This document shows positions 1-8,621 of a stretch of DNA of 64,000 bases, in pieces. The stretch is from contig NZ_OY762269.1 in the NCBI RefSeq assembly GCF_963665245.1, forward strand, positions 2,486,501 to 2,550,500, given 5' to 3'. Under the pieces are notes generated by a model, which was not told where the DNA came from, ran no database searches, and was given only the letters and a program-made list of their open reading frames with translations. The first letter of the stretch is position 1; each line of letters starts with the position of its first letter. The position numbers and the translations under genes were made by a program. Source of the DNA: an uncultured Paludibaculum sp. Lineage in GTDB: Bacteria > Acidobacteriota > Terriglobia > Bryobacterales > Bryobacteraceae.

Positions 1-501
1 CACCAACTTGGTCCGGTCAGAGAGCTTTGAGCGGAACAGGTCCAGGTCAAAACTGAAGCCGCGGTCTTCCAGCAGCGGCATTGGCACCGGCACTGCACCG
101 AGGTAGTTGATCATCGACTCGTAGATGGGGAACGACGGGTTGGGGTAGATCACCTCGTCGCCGGGATCCAGTAAAGCCATCATGGGAAAGAAGATAATCG
201 GCTTTCCGCCCGGTACAACACACACCCGTTCGGGGCCGACGGTGATGCCCCGCGTGCGGGAAATGTAGCGCGCGATGGCCTCGCGCAGCTCCGGTTGGCC
301 CTGCGTGGGGCCGTAGTGCGTCCACCCGTCGTCCAGCGCCTGTTTGGCCGCCTCCACGATGTGGCTTGGGGTCGCGAAATCAGGTTCCCCGATTTCGAGA
401 TGGATGATGTGCCGCCCCTGGGCTTCGAGGCCCCGGGCTCGCACCAGTACTTCGAACGCGGTTTCGACTCCAATCCGCGTCATGCTGGATGCTAACTTCA
501 T
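1..501 (-). CDS. Pyridoxal-phosphate aminotransferase class I/II (5' part only)
   Basis: The first 167 codons of a class I/II (AspC-like) aminotransferase run off the left edge of the window. Visible motifs are GEPDF near residue 38, the segment PGGKPIIFF, and NPSFPIYESM, all typical of the fold-type I aspartate aminotransferase family. Members transfer amino groups between amino acids and 2-oxo acids in the cytoplasm. The PLP-binding lysine lies beyond the edge, so substrate and intactness cannot be judged. I chose the ATG at 501 because AAAGGCG sits just upstream on the minus strand; an in-frame ATG at 483 is the alternative. It is divergent from the sigma factor gene at 699. Confidence 0.85.
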   Translation of the reverse strand, partial: MKLASSMTRIGVETAFEVLVRARGLEAQGRHIIHLEIGEPDFATPSHIVEAAKQALDDGWTHYGPTQGQPELREAIARYISRTRGITVGPERVCVVPGGKPIIFFPMMALLDPGDEVIYPNPSFPIYESMINYLGAVPVPMPLLEDRGFSFDLDLFRSKLSDRTKLV

Positions 502-698
502 GAATGCGCCTTTCTACTCCGGCTCGACGGGGGCCGGCAAACGGAAGAAAATAGAGATGAAATTGGTCCGGCGGGTTGAAGAGCGACGAACTGGGCGCTT
601 CCTTCTGCGGGGCCGGTCTCATACAATCTCAGAATAGCGCCGATAGAATCGATTGCACGGCCGGCGGGTCTCCAGCGTCAGATATTGCAGCGGAGCCT

Positions 699-1301
699 AT
701 GCACATTCCGGCCATCAGTCTTGGTGTGGCAATGAACGAGCCGCGAGAGCTGCCCCTGAGTCCGGCGGTTACCCCGGAATGGCGGGAAAAACAGGACCAG
801 TTCGTCCAGGCCAACATGCGGCGCGTGTTCCTCATCATCTACCGCATCGTGGGGAACGTTGCCGACTCGCAAGACCTTACCCAGGAAGCGTTTATCAAGG
901 CGCTTCAGAGGCAGGACCAACTCAAGGATCTTGACAAGGCCGCCCACTGGCTGTCCCGCATCGCCTCCAATACGGCCATCGACTTTCTCCGACGGCAGGG
1001 CCGGGCGAACCTTACTGAGATCGACGAGGTGTGTGATCCACTCACCACTGCGCCCGAGCGCAGCCCTGAGTCGCTGTTGCTCCGCTCCGAGCATCAGGAC
1101 TATCTGGCTGAGGGTCTCAACCGCCTCACGGCGCGCGAGCGGACAGCCCTCATCCTCCGCGATGTCGAGGACTTGCCGGCCGAAGAGGTGGCCCGCCGTC
1201 TGAATTGCGGCAAGGCGACCGTCCGGTCGCACATCGCCAATGCGCGCACCAAGTTGCGCAAGTATCTGGAACGGAACCGACAGGACAGGAAACGCCCATG
1301 A
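699..1301 (+). CDS. ECF-type RNA polymerase sigma factor
   Basis: This is a sigma-70 family group 4 factor of about 200 residues. Region 2 is visible as DLTQEAFIKALQ followed by WLSRIASNTAIDFLRR. Region 4 is a helix-turn-helix reading LTARERTALILRDVEDLP, then EEVARRLNCGKATVRSHI. It should direct RNA polymerase to a small regulon. The stop codon overlaps the start of the zinc-finger anti-sigma gene by ATGA, the usual sigma/anti-sigma arrangement. The start is uncertain: ATG 699 has GGAG very close upstream, and ATG 732 would give a 189-residue protein also typical of the family. Which signal it senses cannot be read from the sequence. Confidence 0.9.
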   Translation: MHIPAISLGVAMNEPRELPLSPAVTPEWREKQDQFVQANMRRVFLIIYRIVGNVADSQDLTQEAFIKALQRQDQLKDLDKAAHWLSRIASNTAIDFLRRQGRANLTEIDEVCDPLTTAPERSPESLLLRSEHQDYLAEGLNRLTARERTALILRDVEDLPAEEVARRLNCGKATVRSHIANARTKLRKYLERNRQDRKRP

Positions 1302-1879
1302 ACAACCATCCTGGGCTCGATCAGCTCGCTCTTTTCGCCGGCGGCGATCTGCCGGCTTGGCCAGCCCTGCGCCTGCGTGCCCATCTCTGCCTGTGTGCGC
1401 ACTGCGCTGCCGAGGTGGCTGCCCTGCGGACAGCACGGCTCGAATTGCGTAGCGCCGCAGCCGTTCTCCCAGCGGGGCTCGATTGGAACGCCCTGGAGGC
1501 CGAGATGAGTGCCAACATCCGCCTGGGGCTTTCGGCCGGCGCCATCGTCGATGAGCCGGCGGTCGTTGACTTGAACGTGCCGGAACCAGCCGGCTGGCGG
1601 TTGGCTGTGGTCCTGGCATCCCTTTCGTTTGTTGCGTTGGCTGGCTGGTGGTTACGGAATCCCGTGAACCTCAGGCCCGGCGCTGATTCCGCCGGCGCGG
1701 TGCTGTCGGAAGCCCGGCCCGACGGCTTGGCACTGCAGAGCCGCGGCGCCGCGCTCACTCTACTGAATCAGCCGGACCAGCCCGCCGTCACCACCGTCAG
1801 TTGGGATGGCGGTGCGCGGGCCAGCTTTGTCGACTCTGAAACCGGTCAGGTGACCATCCACCATGTCTCCGCGCAATAG
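1298..1879 (+). CDS. Zinc-finger anti-sigma factor (membrane-anchored)
   Basis: The N-terminal half holds an H-x3-C-x2-C motif (HLCLCAHC), the zinc-binding signature of zf-HC2/ZAS anti-sigma factors. A single hydrophobic segment (RLAVVLASLSFVALAGWWL) follows near residue 100 and the rest is probably periplasmic. The start overlaps the sigma factor stop by four bases (ATGA), implying translational coupling and equal dosage. By family precedent it sequesters the adjacent ECF sigma at the membrane until a signal releases it. The periplasmic tail of about 75 residues matches no domain I recognise. Its last 17 bases overlap the next gene. Confidence 0.85.
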   Translation: MNNHPGLDQLALFAGGDLPAWPALRLRAHLCLCAHCAAEVAALRTARLELRSAAAVLPAGLDWNALEAEMSANIRLGLSAGAIVDEPAVVDLNVPEPAGWRLAVVLASLSFVALAGWWLRNPVNLRPGADSAGAVLSEARPDGLALQSRGAALTLLNQPDQPAVTTVSWDGGARASFVDSETGQVTIHHVSAQ

Positions 1880-2981
1880 TCTTTTGCTGGTACTGGGTAT
1901 GGCGTCCGCGCTGCTCGCGCAAGGGCCGGATCTGCCCATCGATCCCGCTAACTCGTTCAAAGTGAACCTGCCGGGCGACGGCCCGCTGGCTCTGGTCTCC
2001 GCCGACTGGGGCCGCTCCAGCGCCACGGCGCGCGGCGGCGCCATGCTCGTGGATCTCCATTCCACCCTGGTCTTCAAGAATTCCTCTCCGCGCCCCATTC
2101 GCGGCGTCTCGCTACTGGTTCTGGCTCAGGAAGTCACTCCTGGCGGAAAAGCCTCCGTCACTGTGCCCAGCCTCGACATCCAATCCGGCGAGAGCTTCCC
2201 CATCCGCGTAGACCTGCGGCTGATGCGTCCTCTCAATGCCGGTTCCGGTGCCCTGGTTCAAGTGGGCCTGGACGGAGTCCTCTTCGAGGATCTGACGTTC
2301 TACGGGCCGAATCGCCTGAATGCCCGCCGCGAGATGCTGGCCTGGGAGCTGAGCGCCCGGCGCGATCGCAAGGCGATGCTATCCACGTTGTTGCAGGCCG
2401 GTCCCGAAGGGCTGCGCAGGCAATTGCTCTCGGTACTCGCCCGGCCAGCCGACAATCTCGTCATGGGCATGCAGGTCGCCCGAGCCTTGCCACCCACCAA
2501 CATCGACCCGGGCCGCGTCGTCGAGTTTGCTTTTCTGCAATTCCCGGATTCGCCCGTCGAGCTTCTCTCCGGGGAAGCCCGGATGACCGGCACCGAGGCC
2601 CGCGCTCCGCGCATCGAGATTCAGAGCAAATCCAAGCGGCCGATCCGGTTCGTGGAACTCGGCTGGCTCGCCCGCGACGAACAGGGCAGGGAATTCATGG
2701 CCGGCACGCTGCCTGCCGATCTCAGCCTTCCACCCGGTGCGCACTCCACGATCCGCAGGGAGAACACGCTGCGCTTCGCCAAGCCTGTGAACGGGCTCAC
2801 GGCTTACCCCTCAGCCGTGGAATACGCCGATGGCGAACTTTGGGTGCCTGCATACTCTTCCCTGAAGGATCCGCGCCTGGCCGCCGCCCTGCCCGCATCG
2901 GGCGAGGAACGCCGCCTGGCCCAACTCTACCGGCGCAAAGGGCTGGAGGCGGTCGTCCAGGAATTGCGCGCGTTGCGCTAA
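1863..2981 (+). CDS. Exported protein of unknown function in the sigma/anti-sigma operon
   Basis: A 372-residue protein begins with a clear signal peptide (MSPRNSLLLVLGMASALLAQ), so it is probably periplasmic. I do not recognise a catalytic motif. The middle reads as beta-rich, with segments such as LHSTLVFKNSSPRPIRGVSLL resembling FxxLNxS-type Ig/transglutaminase-associated folds, and the C-terminal part is charged. The start codon ATG 1863 lies inside the anti-sigma gene with AGGTGA nine bases upstream, so the two are translationally coupled. Its place in the operon suggests that it shapes or reports the envelope signal read by the anti-sigma factor; that role is inference. Confidence 0.75.
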   Translation: MSPRNSLLLVLGMASALLAQGPDLPIDPANSFKVNLPGDGPLALVSADWGRSSATARGGAMLVDLHSTLVFKNSSPRPIRGVSLLVLAQEVTPGGKASVTVPSLDIQSGESFPIRVDLRLMRPLNAGSGALVQVGLDGVLFEDLTFYGPNRLNARREMLAWELSARRDRKAMLSTLLQAGPEGLRRQLLSVLARPADNLVMGMQVARALPPTNIDPGRVVEFAFLQFPDSPVELLSGEARMTGTEARAPRIEIQSKSKRPIRFVELGWLARDEQGREFMAGTLPADLSLPPGAHSTIRRENTLRFAKPVNGLTAYPSAVEYADGELWVPAYSSLKDPRLAAALPASGEERRLAQLYRRKGLEAVVQELRALR

Positions 2982-2992
2982 ACTCTGCCTAC

Positions 2993-3214
2993 ATGGACAT
3001 TTCTGGGTTGATTGGCCGTTCGCCTGACCGGCTCACGCTGGTCGAACGCCGCCGCTTTATTGGGCTCTGGGTGGCGTTGGAACTCTACACGCCCGAGACC
3101 CTGCCCCTGCGCCGCATTGAAGCCGTTGGCCGCAATGTGATCGAATGCGCACGGCAACTGAAGGCCCGAGGCCTCGACCCTGGGCACTTCGAATTCGTGG
3201 CTCTGCGCGGGTAG
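2993..3214 (+). CDS. Small hypothetical protein (73 aa)
   Basis: A short soluble protein starts at ATG 2993, eleven bases after the exported-protein gene, so it probably rides on the same transcript. The sequence opens MDISGLIGRSPDRLTLVERR and contains a LWVALELYTPETLPLR segment. It has no signal peptide or transmembrane segment and I do not recognise a family. Codon use matches its neighbours, which supports a real gene. It converges on the minus-strand gene ending at 3219. Confidence 0.6.
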   Translation: MDISGLIGRSPDRLTLVERRRFIGLWVALELYTPETLPLRRIEAVGRNVIECARQLKARGLDPGHFEFVALRG

Positions 3215-3218
3215 CGGT

Positions 3219-4034
3219 CTACTGCTGCGGCTTTGGTTGCGCGGCCGTCGCGCCGCCCAAACCGGCGTAGCTGTCCTTCACCTTGGTCACCTTGCCGTTG
3301 GCGAACGTGACGAACGTGATCTTGCCGGGCGGATAGCCGTAGATCCAGTCCTCTGATTCGAGGCCGTCCTTGGTCTCTCTGATGCGGTCCCGCGGCTGCC
3401 CCATCGCGAGCTTCACCTGGTCGCGGTTCATGCCGATCTCGGCTCGCTTTGCCTTGATCGCTTCCTGAATCTCCGGTGGAAGGGTGTCGAAGTAGCTCTC
3501 CGTGGCGCTGTGCTTCTCGAAGTCCAGCACCGGCGCCAGCATCGTCTTGATGTCGGCTGGTTTGACGGCGGGCATGTGGCCAGGAAAGATCACGGCAATG
3601 GTCGTGCCGGCGCTCCGCGATTGATTGCGGCTCATCGGCACGGTCGATTGCCCGCCGCCCACGCCGCCTTCGATGCGCTCGTACCACTTGCCTTTGATAT
3701 TCAACCCGTTGTTGATCTGCAGAATCAGCTTGTCGCTGTCGAAGTCGATCTTCGTGACCTGCACCAGTTCGCCAACGCGGGCCACCGGCCCATACTCGTC
3801 GCCGATCTCCATCCACTCTTTCTTGTCATATTGACCATTGCTGGGAAACGGGACGGCCTTCTTCGACCGCGGCAGATAGGCCTTCACCGTGGCATATTCC
3901 GCCGTCAGGCCCCGGATCAACTCCACCTTCTCCTCGTCTGTGAGTTTGCGCACCGGATCGGCCTTGCCGGTCTGCGCCGGCACGACGATGCTGCTCAGCC
4001 CCAGGAGAACCAAGAGGAGCTGGAACCGGATCAT
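3219..4034 (-). CDS. Secreted protein with a C-terminal SmpA/BamE-like domain
   Basis: The 271-residue product starts with a signal peptide (MIRFQLLLVLLGLSSIVVPAQ) and is exported. Its C-terminal 60 residues (around GMNRDQVKLAMGQPRDRI to DWIYGYPPGKITFVTFANGKV) follow the SmpA/OmlA/BamE pattern of a 'GM(T/S)..QV...(L/M)G.P' helix followed by a strand reading 'F..G.V'. That fold is used by small outer-membrane assembly lipoproteins. No lipobox cysteine is visible, so it may be a soluble periplasmic protein. The start at 4034 is preceded by AAAGGAG on the minus strand. Function beyond the fold is unknown. Confidence 0.7.
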   Translation of the reverse strand: MIRFQLLLVLLGLSSIVVPAQTGKADPVRKLTDEEKVELIRGLTAEYATVKAYLPRSKKAVPFPSNGQYDKKEWMEIGDEYGPVARVGELVQVTKIDFDSDKLILQINNGLNIKGKWYERIEGGVGGGQSTVPMSRNQSRSAGTTIAVIFPGHMPAVKPADIKTMLAPVLDFEKHSATESYFDTLPPEIQEAIKAKRAEIGMNRDQVKLAMGQPRDRIRETKDGLESEDWIYGYPPGKITFVTFANGKVTKVKDSYAGLGGATAAQPKPQQ

Positions 4035-4038
4035 GGTC

Positions 4039-4929
4039 TCACGACTCCTTTCGTGTTTGCGGCTCCGGCTCCGGGCCGGAGTCCAGCAGCGGCGCTGCCT
4101 GCCGTTCCAGCGAAGCCCGCCACAACCAAACACCCAACATCACCACGCTGACCGTCGCCAGGATACTTCCCTCAGCGCCGTAGGCCCCGCCGCTCCATAG
4201 CGGTCCGGCTGTCCAGCGCAGAGTGTAGCCCGACAATCCCATGGTAAACCCGCTTAGGTTCACGCCAAAGAGGGGCAGCGTCCAGTTCCATCCGAAGTGC
4301 AGTCCAATGGGGAGCCACAGATCGCCGCTGCGGTAGAACGCATAGCCGAACAGGATGCCCCACAGGCCGGTGTTGAAGATACCCATCGGGTTTGTGCCCA
4401 TGTTGTCCATATGGGCCAGGGCGAACAGCACGCCGAAGGGTGGAATCACCCACCAAGGTCCATAGGCGCGTAGCAGAATCTGGAACGCGTACCCACGGAA
4501 CATCATCTCCTCGCCCACCGCGCCGAACAGCAGAACCACGGAGACAAGCAACAGCTTGCCTGGCGTGAAGGCGTTGGCAGGATCCGTGGAAGGCACGATA
4601 GACGCCATGCGGATGCCCACTGGAACCACCAGCGTCACCAGGGCCGCCACAACCCCGCTGGCCACCCCCAGCCAAAGGTGGCGTACGCTCGACGCGCCCC
4701 AGGCCATGCCGATGTCTTCCAGTCGCCCGCGCTCAAACGTCCGCACGACGAACAGACTGGCCAGCGTGGCGGCGACGAACAGGCTCATGGCCGCGGCAAC
4801 CAGAATACTGGTTCCGCTCAGCAGCCATCCGATCAGGCCGCCCGCGTAACGAATGAACAGCAGGAACAAGGCGCCGCGCAGCAGCAGCCCAAACAGCCCC
4901 GGCTTGGCATGAGGAATTGCGTCCGGCAT
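4039..4929 (-). CDS. CPBP family intramembrane glutamic/metallo-protease
   Basis: This polytopic membrane protein of 296 residues carries the three CPBP (Rce1/Abi) motifs: EExxxR in EEMMFRGY, FxxxH in FALAH, and HxxxN in HFGWN. Family members cleave substrates within the membrane, for example in prenyl-protein processing in eukaryotes and in bacteriocin immunity or signalling in bacteria. About eight hydrophobic segments are visible. The gene ends four bases before the start of the BamE-like gene at 4034, so the two probably share a transcript with the kinase gene upstream. Start chosen at ATG 4929 (MPDAIPHAKPG), which has AAAGGCG upstream. Confidence 0.85.
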   Translation of the reverse strand: MPDAIPHAKPGLFGLLLRGALFLLFIRYAGGLIGWLLSGTSILVAAAMSLFVAATLASLFVVRTFERGRLEDIGMAWGASSVRHLWLGVASGVVAALVTLVVPVGIRMASIVPSTDPANAFTPGKLLLVSVVLLFGAVGEEMMFRGYAFQILLRAYGPWWVIPPFGVLFALAHMDNMGTNPMGIFNTGLWGILFGYAFYRSGDLWLPIGLHFGWNWTLPLFGVNLSGFTMGLSGYTLRWTAGPLWSGGAYGAEGSILATVSVVMLGVWLWRASLERQAAPLLDSGPEPEPQTRKES

Positions 4930-4946
4930 CCGCGCCTTTCGTCCGC

Positions 4947-5966
4947 TTAGGACAGAGTCTTCACAACGACGCCCTTGGGGGCCGCTTCCACCGGCAACAC
5001 CTTGACGCCTTCGCTCGCGCCTTCTTTCTCGATCGCCGCCGCCACCCGGTCTCGTGCGTCCGGCTCGCAGAGAAACACCACGCATCCGCCACCGCCCGCG
5101 CCGCACACCTTGGCTGCCTTTGCGCCCGACTTCTTCGTGGAAGCGACCAGGTGGTCGATCAGCGGCGTCGAGATGCCGGGCGCGTTCTTCTTGCGGTGCG
5201 ACCATTCCTCGCGCAGCAGTCGACCGGTCTCGTCCCAATCCTTCTTGTTCAGCGCACCCCGCATCGCGTGTGCGATCTCGGCGATACGCGCGAAGTTCTT
5301 CCTCACCCGCTTGTCGCCGTCGATGTGGAGCTTCATCACTTCCCAGTTGTTGATGCCGGAGTTCCGCGGCTTGCCCGTGTAGGCGAGAACGAACCGGCTG
5401 TTCAACTCCTCCAGATCCACCGCCATGGAATTATGCTGGATGCCGGCCACCGTCAGGTCGATCGCGCTCACGCCCCCATACATGGCCGGATAGTAGTCCT
5501 GGCAGCCGGTGGGCACGTTTACCACCTGTGCTTCGATGTTCTGCGCAATCTCGCGAACCTGCTCAATATTGTGCCGCGTGCCACAGAACTTGTTGAAGGC
5601 GCTGACCGTCGAAATCAACAGGGCCGAAGAGCCGGCGATGCCCGCGCCTTGCGGCGACTCGGAGTTCGTCTCCACCACCAGGCCGCCCTCGGGCCGAAAG
5701 TACTTCACCACCTGCGCGGCCAGGACGTTGCGCGCTCTGGCCGCTGTCTGCAGCGTAGCCAGGGAATCGAAGGTCTCCTCCAGATTCTGATCCTGCGAGC
5801 GCAAAGTAATGGAGCTCCCATCGTGCGGCATGATCCGGCAACTGGTGTACACGCTCACCGCGAAGTTCAGGGTGACGGCATTGGGATGGTAGACGTACAG
5901 CGGCCATATGTCCAATGTTCCGCCGGCCAGATCCACGCGGCAGGGCGATTTTGCGAAGACTTGCAT
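4947..5966 (-). CDS. GHMP-family sugar kinase (HddA-like)
   Basis: A 339-residue GHMP kinase. The N-terminus reads SPCRVDLAGGTLDIWPLY, the glycine-rich ATP loop is SPQGAGIAGSSALLIS around residue 104, and motif 3 is KVCGAGGGGCVVFLC near residue 290. The family phosphorylates small metabolites with ATP. The closest match I recognise is D-glycero-D-manno-heptose-7-phosphate kinase, used to make nucleotide-activated heptose for LPS or S-layer sugars, but a fucose- or galactose-type kinase cannot be excluded. It sits 17 bases upstream of the CPBP gene on the same strand. The 270 bp between this gene and the one at 6237 contains no convincing gene. Confidence 0.8.
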   Translation of the reverse strand: MQVFAKSPCRVDLAGGTLDIWPLYVYHPNAVTLNFAVSVYTSCRIMPHDGSSITLRSQDQNLEETFDSLATLQTAARARNVLAAQVVKYFRPEGGLVVETNSESPQGAGIAGSSALLISTVSAFNKFCGTRHNIEQVREIAQNIEAQVVNVPTGCQDYYPAMYGGVSAIDLTVAGIQHNSMAVDLEELNSRFVLAYTGKPRNSGINNWEVMKLHIDGDKRVRKNFARIAEIAHAMRGALNKKDWDETGRLLREEWSHRKKNAPGISTPLIDHLVASTKKSGAKAAKVCGAGGGGCVVFLCEPDARDRVAAAIEKEGASEGVKVLPVEAAPKGVVVKTLS

Positions 5967-6236
5967 CAGGTCTAGCTTAACGGATCGGCTGCTTGCCGGG
6001 CATCAGAGTGCGGCGGATTCGGAATGGGGTTCAAGGGGAGGCACTCCTGCGCTGCAATCTTGATCGGCCTCACCGGGGGACGATTCCGATTGGAATCTCC
6101 CGCGGTGGAGGCTTCGCTCGGGCCACGACTAAGGGACGTCTCGTTAAGGTCAGCTCGCGCGATGGAGTCGCCTCGTCTAAATAGGCGGCGCAGGTGAGCG
6201 CGAACCCATGAAGCGATTTTCGATAGAGTTACCATT

Positions 6237-8621
6237 GTGAGAGCCAGAAGGAAGCGGCGACGCGAAAGGGGCAAGTATAGGCCTTATGCGCCAGTCAAGA
6301 TGAAGTTCTTCCAAATGCCTGACCCGTTTGGAGAAATGCCTGTGGAGGCCCGCCGTGCCTTGCTCCGGACCGCTGCTGCAAAGGCCCACGCCTCTTTTGA
6401 GACAGAATACCCAAAACTGGCAGACTGGTTCGATACCTACGATCCGCTCTACCTTCTGTCGTTTTGCGCGTACTACTTTCTCACCGCACCTCAAGGCGTA
6501 GACAAGGAAGCGATGGACGGTGAGCTGGATTTTGCATCGTTCCATCTGGAACTTCTTCAGGCTTTTGCACTCATGCGGCCTCGCGGCGGCACGCCACAGC
6601 CCCTTGGAGCGAGAGCTCAGGACCTCAAGAGTTCTCTGAAGGACCTGAGCGATTCCCTCAAATTTGATGGCATGGACCTCCCGCTCGACATTTCGGAGGC
6701 GGACTTACACAAGCGGATAGTACTCGCGCACATGCGCGGCCAGACGTTCGCGGTCCGGAACTGGGCTTATCCCGAACAGACGCTCGGCCATTTGAAGTCC
6801 ATGTTTTCAGGTGTCCTGTCGGAGGTCATCGCGGCGGAATATGACGGCGTATCGATCGCTCGGGCGATTGATGCGCTTAATACACTCTGCGACGAGTCCG
6901 AGGATCGCCTGAATCTCCACATCGACTGCCTCAGGCCCGTCTTAACCGCCGATGATTTCGAGTCGGTTTGTGCTCGTTACAAAGAGGCGCTCCCTGACAT
7001 TGTGTCTGATCTGGAAGGAATGCTCGGGATTTACAACGAGGCATGTCACGGCAACCTGAAATGGTTCAAAATGGCACTGCTTGCGCACTCCGACCTTCGA
7101 CTGCCGGATATCCACAAGTTCTCGCTCGATGATGTGGTACACGCCTACGGTGAGGAATCCGGCCGCGTCGGTCTGAGAAAGCTCTTGACGGCATGGTCAT
7201 TTCAGTTCGGGGACCTCTGCGAGCGGGACCCCAAGCACTTCCTCTACAGCAACCCTGTCTTGCGGCAGCCGTTTATCCGTCTTGGTGAGGATCACTTCTA
7301 CTGGGTGTTGTCCTGCATATATTCGCACATGTTGCCAGGCATGCTTGAAGTGCTGATCCCTAAGGAGCATCGTGATCGATACATGGCTACGCGTTCCACA
7401 TACCTGGAAGACCAAACGGAGAAGGCATTCCGTAAGGCGTTCCCGGATGGTAAGATTTACCGCGGCAGCAAATTCCGGCTCGACCCAAGCACCCTGACCG
7501 TCTATGAGAACGATGTTCTGGTCATCATTGATTCGACAGCCATCGTGGTCGAGTGCAAATCAAACATGGTTGACCCGCCAGCGCGTCGAGGCGCGGAATA
7601 CCGACTCGCGGACACACTGGAGGACCTCGTCGTAGTCGCCGCGCAGCAGGCGCAGAGGTTTGCACAGTTCCTGAAGGAGAATCCGCACGGGCACGCCTTC
7701 GAAACCAAAAGTGGCAACATCAACCGTGTCAATGCCTCGCACCTCCTGAGATTCATCCCTATCTCGATCACTTACGAAAACCTGGGATTTGTCAGTTCCA
7801 ATCTGAAGGAACTGGTGGCGGCCGGACTGATCGTGTCCGGGCAGCCATTAATACCCTCAATTTGTCTCACGGACCTGGAAGTCGTCCTTGAGACACTCGA
7901 CTCCCAAGCGGAGCGCATCCACTATCTCGCGCGCCGCGCAGAGATAGAGAGAGCAATGGATTACTTCGGTGACGAGTTGGACTTGTTCGCGTTTTACACA
8001 GACACCGCGTTCAACATCGGGGAGTGGGAGCAGGGCGGCCGTCACATAAACATGGCACTGATGTCCAAGGAGTTGGACCCCTACTTTGTCGCGAAGGCAG
8101 ATGGGGTGTCCGTTCCTAAGCCGAGTTTGCGGATAACCCTTTGGTGGCGCGCCATTCTGACGCAAATTGAAGAGAAGCGCATCGACTTCTGGACTGAGAT
8201 CGCGTACGTATTCTTGAATATCAGCTACCAGGATCAACAGAAGTTCGAGGAGAGTTTCCATAAACTTCGAAAGCAAGTCCTGAGCGGTGCAATACGCCAC
8301 AAGCACAATTGGGTTGAGATGCTGAGCGGGACCCATCCCAACAAGCGGTACGGCGTCCTTGGTATCCCGTATCGCAGCCTCCGACGGGAGGAGCGAATGG
8401 ACATGATGAACCGCATGGCGGCGGAATTTGACACCAAATCTCCAGTCTTTGGCACGGTGGTTCTCGCCGTAGATGTGGATTCACCGCAATATCCGTATGA
8501 TGCACTCCTGTTTCGACCCGGGCACGCGCCCGGTGCAACCGACTTCAGCCGGGTCGGGCTGGGAACCCGAAATAGATCTGAACGAAATTTTCACCTCAAG
8601 GATCCCAGACTTCGTCGGTAG
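6237..8621 (+). CDS. Large protein with a PD-(D/E)XK nuclease-like core, function unknown
   Basis: A 794-residue soluble protein. Residues about 410-460 carry a restriction-endonuclease-like arrangement: a helix with Glu (YLEDQTEKAFRKAF), a strand ending at Asp426 (ENDVLVIID), and Glu439-Cys-Lys441 in IVVECKS. This is the D...ExK signature of PD-(D/E)XK nucleases such as NERD or Mrr-like domains. The roughly 400 residues before it are helical and unfamiliar; the tail of about 330 residues is also unassigned. GC content is visibly lower than in flanking genes (roughly mid-50s against mid-60s percent, by eye), which suggests transfer. It stands alone with no methylase beside it. Start is uncertain: GTG 6237 has only a weak purine stretch upstream and ATG 6300 has none. 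A role in defence is a guess. Confidence 0.75.
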   Translation: MRARRKRRRERGKYRPYAPVKMKFFQMPDPFGEMPVEARRALLRTAAAKAHASFETEYPKLADWFDTYDPLYLLSFCAYYFLTAPQGVDKEAMDGELDFASFHLELLQAFALMRPRGGTPQPLGARAQDLKSSLKDLSDSLKFDGMDLPLDISEADLHKRIVLAHMRGQTFAVRNWAYPEQTLGHLKSMFSGVLSEVIAAEYDGVSIARAIDALNTLCDESEDRLNLHIDCLRPVLTADDFESVCARYKEALPDIVSDLEGMLGIYNEACHGNLKWFKMALLAHSDLRLPDIHKFSLDDVVHAYGEESGRVGLRKLLTAWSFQFGDLCERDPKHFLYSNPVLRQPFIRLGEDHFYWVLSCIYSHMLPGMLEVLIPKEHRDRYMATRSTYLEDQTEKAFRKAFPDGKIYRGSKFRLDPSTLTVYENDVLVIIDSTAIVVECKSNMVDPPARRGAEYRLADTLEDLVVVAAQQAQRFAQFLKENPHGHAFETKSGNINRVNASHLLRFIPISITYENLGFVSSNLKELVAAGLIVSGQPLIPSICLTDLEVVLETLDSQAERIHYLARRAEIERAMDYFGDELDLFAFYTDTAFNIGEWEQGGRHINMALMSKELDPYFVAKADGVSVPKPSLRITLWWRAILTQIEEKRIDFWTEIAYVFLNISYQDQQKFEESFHKLRKQVLSGAIRHKHNWVEMLSGTHPNKRYGVLGIPYRSLRREERMDMMNRMAAEFDTKSPVFGTVVLAVDVDSPQYPYDALLFRPGHAPGATDFSRVGLGTRNRSERNFHLKDPRLRR

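Noticed and set aside
678..1619. A 313-codon minus-strand frame across the sigma and anti-sigma genes
   Set aside because: It overlaps two well-supported genes and shows no domain or ribosome site.
5972..6274. A 100-codon minus-strand frame starting with a Tat-like RRRFLLALT
   Set aside because: The leader-like start is followed by sequence without a fold or family and with no ribosome site; it probably is chance in the intergenic gap.
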